The notes: a model not told the origin generated them from the sequence alone. A stretch of DNA of 6,241 nt from Methanosphaera sp. (GCA_013330915.1 DUHK01000140.1:1-6241); one strand, 5' to 3'; shown: positions 1-6,241, counted from the stretch's first letter. Translations and numbers: made by a program.

Positions 1-378
1 GGAATAGACCCTGAAATAATAGACATTTATACTGACAGAGGATATGATGGAATAGTTCTTGAAGGTACAGGTCTTGGACACTGCAGTGATGAAGTAATTG
101 ACAGTGTAGCCCGTGCAACAAGCGAAGGAATACCTGTTGTTATGACTTCCCAATGTATATATGGAAGAACAAACATGAACGTTTACAGCAGTGGCCGCAG
201 ACTGTTAAACAGCAATGTCATACCAGTAAGTGACATGCTCCCTGAAACCGCTTACATCAAGTTACTATGGGCTGCCGGTCAAAGCGATGACGTAAACGAA
301 ATACGTAAAATCATGCAAACAAATCTTAAAGGAGAAATGGACACCACATTATCTCAAAATTACTTTATAGGGGAGTAG
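1..378 (+). CDS. gatD: Glutamyl-tRNA(Gln) amidotransferase subunit D, C-terminal part (5' end outside window)
   Basis: GatD is the asparaginase-like glutaminase of the archaeal GatDE amidotransferase. It releases ammonia from glutamine (or asparagine) for GatE to amidate Glu-tRNA(Gln) in the cytoplasm. The open frame runs from base 1 without a start and encodes the last 125 residues; archaeal GatD is usually about 430 residues, so roughly the last 30% is present. The segment matches the C-terminal asparaginase subdomain: GYDGIVLEGTGLGHC near residues 15-29, then PVVMTSQCIYGRTNMNVY and a C-terminal helical stretch with ETAYIKLLWA. The catalytic Thr/Thr/Asp/Lys residues known for this family lie upstream, outside the window. 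It stops 4 bp before gatE, whose ribosome binding site overlaps its last codons, so the two are almost certainly co-transcribed and translationally linked. This GatD is unrelated to the bacterial GatD that partners MurT. Confidence 0.5.
   Translation, partial: GIDPEIIDIYTDRGYDGIVLEGTGLGHCSDEVIDSVARATSEGIPVVMTSQCIYGRTNMNVYSSGRRLLNSNVIPVSDMLPETAYIKLLWAAGQSDDVNEIRKIMQTNLKGEMDTTLSQNYFIGE
370..375 (+). promoter_or_regulatory. Ribosome binding site of gatE
   Basis: GGGGAG lies 7 nt before the ATG at 383 and inside the last codons of gatD, immediately before its TAG stop. It matches the GGAG core of the methanogen Shine-Dalgarno sequence and supports ATG 383 over the internal ATGs at residues 14-15. 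Confidence 0.5.
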
Positions 379-382
379 AATT

Positions 383-2275
383 ATGTCCGAAGATAAATTT
401 GATTACGAAGAATTAGGATTAATGATGGGACTGGAAATTCACCAACAGCTGGATAGCCAGACAAAATTATTCTGCAGATGCCCAAATTCCTTAACCGACA
501 AAAAACCCGAACGTAAAATATACCGCAGACTCAGACCAACCCAAAGTGAACTGGGTGAAATAGACAGGGCAGCTTATGAAGAATCACAGAGAAACCTTCA
601 GTTTGTATATGAAGCATACAATCATCATACCTGTCTTGTTGAAGCAGATGAGGAACCTCCTGCAAAATTAAACCAGGAAGCGGTTGACATTTCAATCATT
701 CTTGCAAGTCTCATGAACATGACCGTTGTGGATGAATTCCATACAATGCGTAAACAGGTAATTGACGGAAGTAACACAAGCGGTTTCCAAAGAACAGGTA
801 TTCTTGCAACAGACGGTTATGTTGAAACAGAATTTGGTAACGTGACCATTGAAACACTGGGTCTTGAAGAAGATGCTGCACGTCGAATAGGTGAAGAAGA
901 AGGAAAAATAGTTTTTAGACTTGACAGGCTTGGAATTCCACTGGCTGAAATTACAACATCCCCTGACATGCACCATCCACAACAGGTTCAGCAGGTAGCA
1001 TACCAGCTTGGTCAGATATTAAGAAGTACCAAGGTAAAAAGAGGATTGGGTACAATCAGACAGGACCTTAACATATCCATCAGAGAAGGAGCAAGAATAG
1101 AAGTTAAGGGTGTGCAGGATCTGGAACTTATGCCAACAATCGTGGAAAACGAGGTTCAAAGACAACTTGCCCTGATTGACATTGCAAAAGAACTCCAGAA
1201 ACGTGGCGCAGAAGTTGAAACCAACATATATGATGTTACATCTCTCCTAGAAAATACCGAATCCAAAGTCGTCAAGGGAATTCTTGAAGAGGACAACAGT
1301 GGCGTTCTAGCAATAAAACTCAGACACTTTGCAGGATTGATTGGTCGTGAAGTACAGCCTGGAAAACGTTTGGGAACAGAATTTTCAGAACATGGAAAGA
1401 AAATGGGGGTTTCAGGACTATTCCACACAGATGAGTTACCTAATTATGGAATTACGCAGGAAGAAGTGGACACTATCCGAAATGAATTATCATTAGGTGA
1501 AGATGATGCGTTCATACTTGTAGCCGGACCAAAAGACAAGGCACAAAATGCATTGAATGAAGTAATTGAAAGGGCTCAGGATGCAATTAAAGGAGTTCCT
1601 GAAGAAACAAGACGTGCACAGGATAATGGAAACACCGAGTACATGAGACCATTACCTACAGCAAGCAGAATGTATGTTGAAACAGATATTCCTACCGAAA
1701 TGATTGATCCCGAAAGGGTTGCAAGGATTGCATCAAACCTACCTGAACTTCCATACGTCAAAAAAGAACGTATCCAGAAAGAATACTCATTAAGTGACGA
1801 ATTATCAGAACAGTTAGTGCAACGTAACAATGCAGACCTCTTTGAAGAAATCAAAGCAGAACTGCCGAACATGGATGCTACCAAAATTGCATCAGATATC
1901 GTTTCAACAATAAGGGACCTGAAACGTGACGGTTATGATGTCAAGAAGCTGGACAAGGACACTTTGGTCGAAATATTCTCACTTGTTGACAAGGATATTA
2001 TCCCGGCAGCAAAGACGGATGTAATCTTTAAGGATGTTTGTGAAGACATTGCACCTATGGATTCCGTTAAAAAGAACAACCTGGAAAAACTTTCAGAGGA
2101 TGCTGTTGCAGAAGGTATTAAACAGATTGTTGAAGAAAACAAGTCAATGATTGAAGAACGTAAGATGGGTGCTATGGGTCCTCTTATGGGTAAGGCAATG
2201 GCAAAATTTCAGGGAAAAGCTGATGGAAAAACTGTAAGTAAATTGCTTACAAAAGAGATACAGAATATAATATAA
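383..2275 (+). CDS. gatE: Glutamyl-tRNA(Gln) amidotransferase subunit E
   Basis: GatE is the tRNA-binding, ATP-dependent subunit of GatDE. It phosphorylates the glutamyl group of misacylated Glu-tRNA(Gln) and amidates it with ammonia channelled from GatD. The 630-residue product is close to the usual GatE length (about 620). The N-terminal GatB-like cradle domain carries GLEIHQQL at 16-23, followed by KLFCRC. A second GatB-family motif, SGFQRTGILATDGYVE, sits near residues 130-147. The segment from about IKLRHFAGL (residue 311) to about residue 400 fits the AspRS-like GAD insertion that separates GatE from bacterial GatB. The last 150 or so residues are helical and YqeY-like, ending in MGPLMGKAMAKFQGKADGK, the typical GatB/YqeY tail. 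The gene follows gatD by 4 bp and ends at a convergent spacer with a T-run. It is intact, with no frameshift or missing motif. Confidence 0.5.
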   Translation: MSEDKFDYEELGLMMGLEIHQQLDSQTKLFCRCPNSLTDKKPERKIYRRLRPTQSELGEIDRAAYEESQRNLQFVYEAYNHHTCLVEADEEPPAKLNQEAVDISIILASLMNMTVVDEFHTMRKQVIDGSNTSGFQRTGILATDGYVETEFGNVTIETLGLEEDAARRIGEEEGKIVFRLDRLGIPLAEITTSPDMHHPQQVQQVAYQLGQILRSTKVKRGLGTIRQDLNISIREGARIEVKGVQDLELMPTIVENEVQRQLALIDIAKELQKRGAEVETNIYDVTSLLENTESKVVKGILEEDNSGVLAIKLRHFAGLIGREVQPGKRLGTEFSEHGKKMGVSGLFHTDELPNYGITQEEVDTIRNELSLGEDDAFILVAGPKDKAQNALNEVIERAQDAIKGVPEETRRAQDNGNTEYMRPLPTASRMYVETDIPTEMIDPERVARIASNLPELPYVKKERIQKEYSLSDELSEQLVQRNNADLFEEIKAELPNMDATKIASDIVSTIRDLKRDGYDVKKLDKDTLVEIFSLVDKDIIPAAKTDVIFKDVCEDIAPMDSVKKNNLEKLSEDAVAEGIKQIVEENKSMIEERKMGAMGPLMGKAMAKFQGKADGKTVSKLLTKEIQNII

Positions 2276-2295
2276 ACAATTATATTCTCATCACC

Positions 2296-2303
2296 TTTTT
2301 TTT
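2296..2303 (+). terminator. T-run terminator after gatDE
   Basis: Eight consecutive T residues on the + strand begin 20 bp after the gatE stop. Archaeal RNA polymerase commonly terminates at such U-rich tracts without a strong hairpin, and I see no convincing stem just upstream. The position in a convergent spacer fits. Confidence 0.5.
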
Positions 2304-2364
2304 ATGAAAAGGCAAATTCAATATCCGAAAAAAATATTTTTATCTGTTTTTTGTGTAATTAGTT

Positions 2365-2396
2365 AAAAAAAAGGAGTTAATTGGTTAAAAATAACC
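2365..2396 (-). terminator. Terminator of the MurT-like gene
   Basis: Read on the minus strand, just past the ligase stop codon, there is a small hairpin (GGTTA-TTTT-TAACC, + strand 2383-2396) and then a T8 run (+ strand A-run 2365-2372) about 10 nt further on. The stem is only 5 bp and AT-rich, so the T-run is the more important part. Confidence 0.5.
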
Positions 2397-2399
2397 TAT

Positions 2400-3824
2400 T
2401 TATAAGTTGAGTTGTTTGATTTTATTTTTTAGTTCATCCCAGAATATTATTTCCTCACCACAACCTGATATGATGATATTCTTGTATTGGGAATTTTTGA
2501 TAAGTTCAATTACCTTGTCTATTCTTTTTTCAAAGTCAAATTCAACCGGATAAAATTCACTGTCATAGTTGTCTTTTATCTGATTATAATATGTTTCTGC
2601 TGTTTCGGATGAAACTCTTCCAGGCAGTACAACAAGTTTATCAGGATTTAATGCTTTTATTGATAAGCAGTGATCCTCGAATATTTCTTCCTCGTTGGTA
2701 TCTGGTGTTGTGTAGATAAACTCAAATTCATCATCAATATAATTTTTCATCAGCAATGCATTCACTTTCAATGCGTCACCATTATCTCCCTGTCCAACTC
2801 CTATTGTCTTATCGCCAACTTTGAGTATTTCAAATCTTCCCGGAGGTACTGGTATCTCATATTCCCTGAAGAAGTCAAGTATGTTTTCTTTTATGTTTTC
2901 ACTTGTGGAGAATACTGTGTATGTTGCTATTGTGGCAAGACAGTTGTACAGGTTATGCATTCCTATTACAGGCAATTCCATGTCCAATGTGTATTTTATG
3001 GAATCTTTTTTATGATAGTTGTATGCGTCCACATCAATTGTGATAATGTATTTGTTGTTGTCTTGTACGAATTTGGTTAGCTTTACGTTAGGTTCCGGCC
3101 TTTTAAAACCACAGCTGCAGGTATAATCTCCCCTTTGTCCGAAGTATTTTTTTGTATATGTTAATTCCCCGTCACAGTTAGGACATTTGACTGATTCTTC
3201 ATCAAAAATATCCACATAATCATCTAATTCAAAGCCATAGTAAACTACATGATTGTCTTTTTCTTTGTTTGTACCTATGAATGTGGTGTTTGGATCATCA
3301 GCATTTGTAATTAAAACCCCATCATGCATACTTTCGGAGAGTAATGTTTTTGCCCTTACATAATCCTTGAACGGATTTTTTACTCCTGCCACCTGTGTGT
3401 GTTCCCTTGAAATGTTTGTGTATACGACACCTATAGGTTGAATTTGATCACATATCAAGTCAGGTGTTCCGTGTTGAATGTCCCTTATACCATATTCAAA
3501 AACACCCATTTGCCCCTTATTGTGCAACAATCCTGTTGTCAATGCATAAATTGTATTGTTTCCAACTGATGTAGCCAGGTTAAAATCTTTACTTAATATG
3601 TTTATTATCATTGTTGTTGTGGTTGTTTTCCCGTTTGTTCCCGTTATAAGTATGGATCCCTGATCAATTTGACTTTTTGCCAAGTCATGCAATGATTCTT
3701 TTCCTGCCATGTTTAAATAAACTAATCCTGGAAAACTTTTTCCACCGGTCGGCATTATTTTCAGTATTGGAAATGCTAATTGCCCCAGTGTTTTAGCAAT
3801 AAAAAACTTAAAATTAACTCCCAT
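2400..3824 (-). CDS. MurT-like Mur ligase (Mur ligase central domain, zinc ribbon, DUF1727-like C-terminus)
   Basis: This is a complete 474-residue ATP-dependent ligase of the Mur family, probably cytoplasmic. Family knowledge suggests it adds or modifies a residue on the pseudomurein peptide precursor; the exact substrate cannot be read from the sequence. The N-terminus resembles MurT (GGKSFPGLVYLNMAGKE, residues 27-43). The P-loop is GTNGKTT (62-68). The central domain contains TNISREH (136-142) and LITNADDP (171-178). Four cysteines form a MurT-style zinc ribbon (C214, C217, C236, C238), followed by GFKRP. HNLYNCLATIATY (290-302) and PPGRFEI (327-333) mark the linker and start of the C-terminal domain, and GCGEEIIFW lies near the end. 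The start has GAGGG 9 nt upstream. No glutaminase partner gene adjoins it on its strand, and the bacterial MurT triad segment (ADGRDVSW-like) is not evident where expected. It could be a true MurT, whose glutaminase lies elsewhere, or a separate archaeal peptide ligase. The family call is firm, the function is not. Confidence 0.5.
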   Translation of the reverse strand: MGVNFKFFIAKTLGQLAFPILKIMPTGGKSFPGLVYLNMAGKESLHDLAKSQIDQGSILITGTNGKTTTTTMIINILSKDFNLATSVGNNTIYALTTGLLHNKGQMGVFEYGIRDIQHGTPDLICDQIQPIGVVYTNISREHTQVAGVKNPFKDYVRAKTLLSESMHDGVLITNADDPNTTFIGTNKEKDNHVVYYGFELDDYVDIFDEESVKCPNCDGELTYTKKYFGQRGDYTCSCGFKRPEPNVKLTKFVQDNNKYIITIDVDAYNYHKKDSIKYTLDMELPVIGMHNLYNCLATIATYTVFSTSENIKENILDFFREYEIPVPPGRFEILKVGDKTIGVGQGDNGDALKVNALLMKNYIDDEFEFIYTTPDTNEEEIFEDHCLSIKALNPDKLVVLPGRVSSETAETYYNQIKDNYDSEFYPVEFDFEKRIDKVIELIKNSQYKNIIISGCGEEIIFWDELKNKIKQLNL

Positions 3825-3833
3825 AAAAAAAAT

Positions 3834-3838
3834 CCCTC
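3834..3838 (-). promoter_or_regulatory. Ribosome binding site of the MurT-like gene
   Basis: The minus strand reads GAGGG followed by nine mostly T bases and then the ATG at 3824. An earlier ATG that overlaps this site (3840-3838) is in another frame and soon reaches a stop, so 3824 is the supported start. Confidence 0.5.
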
Positions 3839-3897
3839 ATAAACAATTTTTAAAAAAATAACATTCCAATGCAATATAATTATTATGATATTAATAA

Positions 3898-3905
3898 TAT
3901 ATAAA
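3898..3905 (-). promoter_or_regulatory. TATA box of the MurT-like gene
   Basis: The minus strand reads TTTATATA, an excellent match to the archaeal TATA consensus. The usual 22-27 nt spacing would put the transcription start near 3873-3878 and give a leader of about 50 nt. The core TATATA is self-complementary, so the same site could also bind TBP in the rightward direction. Confidence 0.5.
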
Positions 3906-3966
3906 CCTTAAAAAAGTATCTTAAACAGGTTTACAGACATCTAAAATATTAACTAAAAGAATCATA

Positions 3967-3976
3967 CATATAATAA
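3967..3976 (+). promoter_or_regulatory. Candidate TATA element of the trxB group
   Basis: CATATAATAA lies 35-45 bp before the trxB start. Transcription would begin around 3992-4000, leaving a leader of roughly 12-20 nt that still contains the Shine-Dalgarno. The match to consensus is moderate and the whole spacer is AT-rich, so the distal TATATAAA at 3898-3905 is an alternative. Confidence 0.5.
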
Positions 3977-4001
3977 TATCTATAGAAAAAATGAATAAAA
4001 A

Positions 4002-4006
4002 GTGAT
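4002..4006 (+). promoter_or_regulatory. Ribosome binding site of trxB
   Basis: GTGAT lies 5 nt before ATG 4012. It corresponds to the GGTGAT portion of the methanogen Shine-Dalgarno (GGAGGTGATC) and supports this start, as does the FAD-binding motif that begins within the first eight residues. Confidence 0.5.
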
Positions 4007-4011
4007 GATAC

Positions 4012-4914
4012 ATGTATGATCTTATTATAATAGGAGCAGGACCTGCAGGTCTTACAGCAGGAATTTATGCAGGTCGTGCCGGTTTAAATACTTTAATTTT
4101 GGACAAGGCCCAGTGTGGAGGTACTGCAAACACAGCCCCTCTGGTAGAAAATTATCCTGGAATTGATAAAATTCCGGGGATGGACCTGATGAAAAGCGTT
4201 TCTCAACAGGCTAAACAGTACTGTGAAATAATGGAATTTGTAAATATTGATAAGGTTGAAAAATCAATTGGTAATACTTATAATATTGAAACAAATAAGG
4301 GAAATTTCAGTTGCCAGTTTTTAATATTGGCCACAGGATCCACACACCAGACACTGGACGTTCCGGGTGTTGATAAATTCAGTGGAAGAGGCGTATCATA
4401 CTGTGCTGTTTGTGACGGAAATTTCTTTGTTGACAGGGAAGTTCTGGTAATTGGTGGGGGAAACAGTGCCGCTACCGAAGCATTGTATCTTAAACGTATT
4501 GGTGTAAAATGCAGCATTGTGCACAGACGTGATACATTAAGATGTGACATAAAACTTCAGGAAGATATTGCAAAAAACAACATTCCTGTTTATTGGAACT
4601 GTGAACTTAAAGAGGTTAAAGGAGACATGCTTGTTGAGGAAGCAGTCATTTTTAACAAAAAAACAGGTACGGAAAACTCCATTAAGGTTAGTGGAATATT
4701 CATTGCCATAGGTAACATTCCAAATAATCAGTTAGCCCTGGATTTGGGTGTTGAATGTGATGAATTCGGGTATATTGTAACCGATAAAAACATGAAAACA
4801 AGTGGTGACGGCATTTATGCTGTTGGTGATGTGACTGGTGGTGTCAAACAGATTGTTGTAGCTGCAGGACAGGGTGCTGTTGCATCGGAAAAAATTCAGT
4901 ATTTATTAATTTAA
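4012..4914 (+). CDS. trxB: Thioredoxin reductase (NADPH-type FAD flavoprotein)
   Basis: This is a cytoplasmic flavoprotein that passes electrons from a reduced nicotinamide cofactor through FAD and a redox disulfide to thioredoxin-like proteins. At 300 residues it has the usual low-molecular-weight TrxR length. FAD binding: GAGPAG at 8-13, and near the C-terminus GIYAVGDVTGG followed by QIVVAAGQGAVAS. The redox-active pair is C131-A-V-C134, in SYCAVCDGNFF. The pyridine-nucleotide domain has GGGNSAATEA at 148-157 and HRRDTLR at 171-177. The HRRxxxR motif contacts the NADPH 2'-phosphate in bacterial TrxR. Some methanogens have a related reductase that uses F420H2 and, as I recall, lacks this motif, so NADPH is the likelier donor here; that is inference. 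No thioredoxin gene is seen in the window. It is the first gene of a close rightward group, 7 bp before the next start. Confidence 0.5.
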   Translation: MYDLIIIGAGPAGLTAGIYAGRAGLNTLILDKAQCGGTANTAPLVENYPGIDKIPGMDLMKSVSQQAKQYCEIMEFVNIDKVEKSIGNTYNIETNKGNFSCQFLILATGSTHQTLDVPGVDKFSGRGVSYCAVCDGNFFVDREVLVIGGGNSAATEALYLKRIGVKCSIVHRRDTLRCDIKLQEDIAKNNIPVYWNCELKEVKGDMLVEEAVIFNKKTGTENSIKVSGIFIAIGNIPNNQLALDLGVECDEFGYIVTDKNMKTSGDGIYAVGDVTGGVKQIVVAAGQGAVASEKIQYLLI

Positions 4915-4921
4915 GATTTTT

Positions 4922-5131
4922 ATGACTAATGAAAAATTGCAGAAGCAGATTATTGATGATTTGAAAAATGATTTTCCGGACATAATCATTGAAAAAGATG
5001 AAAATTCCATTATAATTAAGGGCGATGATGACACTTTGTGGGATCTTTTCGATATTCTTTATGGCAGGTTGGATGATGTTGAATTCAATATGGATAAGGA
5101 TGAGGGAAATCATATAATTATCAGAATATAA
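4922..5131 (+). CDS. Small acidic hypothetical protein
   Basis: I do not recognise this 69-residue protein. It is strongly acidic: 14 Asp and 5 Glu against 6 Lys and 2 Arg. It has no transmembrane segment, no signal peptide and no cysteine. The pattern suggests an N-terminal helix (about 3-17), alternating hydrophobic strands (IIIEKDENSIIIKG, about 21-34), a second helix with WDLFDILYG (about 39-47), and a final strand ending IIIRI. That is a plausible compact alpha/beta fold. The start is 7 bp after the trxB stop and lacks a clear Shine-Dalgarno, which suggests translation by coupling to trxB. The stop is 18 bp before the AAA+ ATPase start, so it looks like the middle gene of a three-gene operon. 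The clean frame and spacing make it likely real, but its function is unknown. Confidence 0.5.
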   Translation: MTNEKLQKQIIDDLKNDFPDIIIEKDENSIIIKGDDDTLWDLFDILYGRLDDVEFNMDKDEGNHIIIRI

Positions 5132-5141
5132 AAAAAAATTC

Positions 5142-5147
5142 GAGGTG
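5142..5147 (+). promoter_or_regulatory. Ribosome binding site of the AAA+ ATPase gene
   Basis: GAGGTG is a strong match to the GGAGGTGAT consensus. It lies only 2 nt from ATG 5150 (5 nt when measured from the GAG core), so the in-frame TTG at 5153 is a possible alternative start. The two would differ by one residue. Confidence 0.5.
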
Positions 5148-5149
5148 CT

Positions 5150-6241
5150 ATGTTGAAAAACATTAATGAGAAACGATACATGACTGATCAACAGATTAGG
5201 CAGCAGATTGTACAAAACAGAATAGAAACAAAATTACTCGTACTGGAACCTGTAGGTTATCCTGTGGAAAGTAATTTTATTGAATCACCCCAAATTGAGG
5301 TAACAAATAAGGAACTCTTTGAAATCTATGCCAAGGAACAATGGAACGGTTACAGAGTACATAAAAACCAGTACATTTTTGACCAAAAGCTTATGCCTGA
5401 CTTTGCTTTCCAGGTTACCGAGGCAAGACCTGACAATTCATACATTACAAACAATACTTCCATACTTGTATTGGCTCCGGATTCCCGTGTTGAACTTTTG
5501 AAAACACGAAAGGATATTGGTTTTGACGATGTTATAGGTCAGCAAAAGGCCAAGGCAAAAACCAAAATAATCACCAAATACCTGGAGAATCCTGATAGGT
5601 TCAACGGTTGGGCACCCAAAAACATTTTGTTCTATGGACTTCCGGGTACTGGTAAAACCATGCTTGCACAGGCTTTGGCAAATGAATTGAATGTTAATAT
5701 CCAAATGATTAAGGCAACAAGTCTCATAGGTAATCATGTCGGTGACGGTTCCAGTCAGATTCATGAACTGTATAATCAGGCAAGACTTAAAAAACCTACT
5801 GTAATATTTATTGATGAAATTGATGCCATTGCATTGGAAAGAAAATATCAATCCCTAAGAGGAGATGTTACCGAAATTGTTAATGCACTTCTGACAGAGA
5901 TGGACGGTATTGATAATAATGAAAGTGTCATCACAATCTGTGCCACCAACAATCCTTCACTTCTGGATTATGCCATTAGAAGCAGGTTTGAAGAAGAGAT
6001 TGAATTTACCCTTCCTGATGAGGATGATCGCTTAAAGATTTTAGAGAAGAACATTGAAACACTCCCTTTGGAATGTGTCTTTGATTTGAATGCTTGTGTT
6101 GAAAAGACTAAGGGATTTTCTGGTAGGGACATTAAACAAAAAGTTTTAAAAACAGCACTTCATAAGGCAATTTCAGAGTCTAAAGATGTAATAAGTGATG
6201 ATGATATTAATTATGCAATCAGTGAAAGCCATAAGGAGTTT
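5150..6241 (+). CDS. AAA+ family ATPase, archaeal COG1223-like (3' end outside window)
   Basis: The frame is open from ATG 5150 to the window edge, giving 364 residues without a stop. Residues 1-120 form an N-terminal region of unknown fold. A single AAA domain follows: IGFDDVIGQQKAK (123-135) at its start, Walker A GLPGTGKT (163-170), pore loop NHVGDG (195-200), Walker B VIFIDEIDAI (218-227), sensor 1 ATNNP (265-269), arginine-finger region AIRSRF (275-280), and the C-terminal helical lid with FSGRDI (323-328). All ATPase residues are present, so it should be an active hexameric ATPase. Layout and size resemble the uncharacterised archaeal predicted ATPases of COG1223 (about 370 residues from memory), so only a few codons may be missing. 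Relatives remodel or unfold proteins, but no protease domain is present and the substrate is unknown. It is probably co-transcribed with trxB and the small acidic gene. Confidence 0.5.
   Translation, partial: MLKNINEKRYMTDQQIRQQIVQNRIETKLLVLEPVGYPVESNFIESPQIEVTNKELFEIYAKEQWNGYRVHKNQYIFDQKLMPDFAFQVTEARPDNSYITNNTSILVLAPDSRVELLKTRKDIGFDDVIGQQKAKAKTKIITKYLENPDRFNGWAPKNILFYGLPGTGKTMLAQALANELNVNIQMIKATSLIGNHVGDGSSQIHELYNQARLKKPTVIFIDEIDAIALERKYQSLRGDVTEIVNALLTEMDGIDNNESVITICATNNPSLLDYAIRSRFEEEIEFTLPDEDDRLKILEKNIETLPLECVFDLNACVEKTKGFSGRDIKQKVLKTALHKAISESKDVISDDDINYAISESHKEF

Noticed and set aside
1..378. Possibility that this GatD is the MurT glutaminase partner of the nearby ligase
   Set aside because: The segment is asparaginase-like (GTGLGH, TSQCIYGRTN) and lies directly before gatE, so it is the tRNA amidotransferase GatD. 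The shared name is a coincidence of nomenclature.
692..2142. Several minus-strand open frames of 69-102 codons within gatE
   Set aside because: They lie opposite a gene with clear domain motifs throughout, show no recognisable protein features, and have the Ser/Cys/Phe-rich composition typical of antisense shadows.
2234..2250. GTAAG/CTTAC inverted repeat near the end of gatE
   Set aside because: It is a 5-bp stem inside conserved YqeY-tail codons with no T-run directly after it, so it is explained by coding sequence.
2670..3080. A + strand open frame of 136 codons opposite the MurT-like gene
   Set aside because: It is rich in Cys, Phe, Tyr and Val from reading the complement of an AT-rich gene and contains no known motif, while the minus-strand gene is well supported.
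3991..4005. A four-codon upstream frame (ATG to TGA) just before trxB
   Set aside because: It has no Shine-Dalgarno and likely sits at or before the transcript start, so it is too short to call an attenuator.
4844..5215. A minus-strand frame of 123 codons across the trxB end and the small gene
   Set aside because: It overlaps three rightward genes with sound starts and spacing, and its Ile/Asn-rich composition fits a shadow.
5438..5851. A minus-strand frame of 137 codons opposite the AAA+ gene
   Set aside because: The + strand here encodes Walker A and Walker B in a continuous frame, so this is antisense.

Overview
The window looks like a core-genome stretch of a methanogenic archaeon of the order Methanobacteriales (Methanobrevibacter/Methanosphaera-like). 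Three lines of evidence point there. A gatD-gatE pair encodes the tRNA-dependent amidotransferase found only in archaea. A Mur-ligase-family enzyme with a MurT-type layout is present, and within archaea such enzymes are characteristic of pseudomurein-walled methanogens. The DNA is AT-rich, with archaeal signals: TATA-box-like elements, T-run terminators and Shine-Dalgarno sites built on GGAGGTGAT. The genus is inference.

Layout: positions 1-2275 (+) hold the 3' end of gatD and complete gatE, which together convert Glu-tRNA(Gln) to Gln-tRNA(Gln). A 124-bp convergent spacer (2276-2399) carries a T-run terminator for each strand. Positions 2400-3824 (-) hold a lone MurT-like ligase with a Cys4 zinc ribbon. 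A 187-bp divergent spacer (3825-4011) holds the promoters for that gene and for the rightward group. Positions 4012-6241 (+) hold a tightly packed probable operon: trxB (thioredoxin reductase), a 69-residue acidic protein of unknown function, and an AAA+ ATPase cut by the window edge.

The genes fall into three units: translation fidelity (gatDE), cell-wall precursor ligation (MurT-like) and a possible redox/proteostasis group (trxB, small protein, AAA+ ATPase). I see no mobile element, CRISPR array, tRNA or rRNA. Nothing here clearly amounts to a new system. The parts most worth a second look are the MurT-like ligase, which lacks both an adjacent glutaminase gene and the bacterial MurT triad motif, and the small acidic protein between trxB and the ATPase. 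[Form note: the original answer gave no feature confidence values; the 0.5 in each feature is a placeholder required by the schema, not an estimate.]
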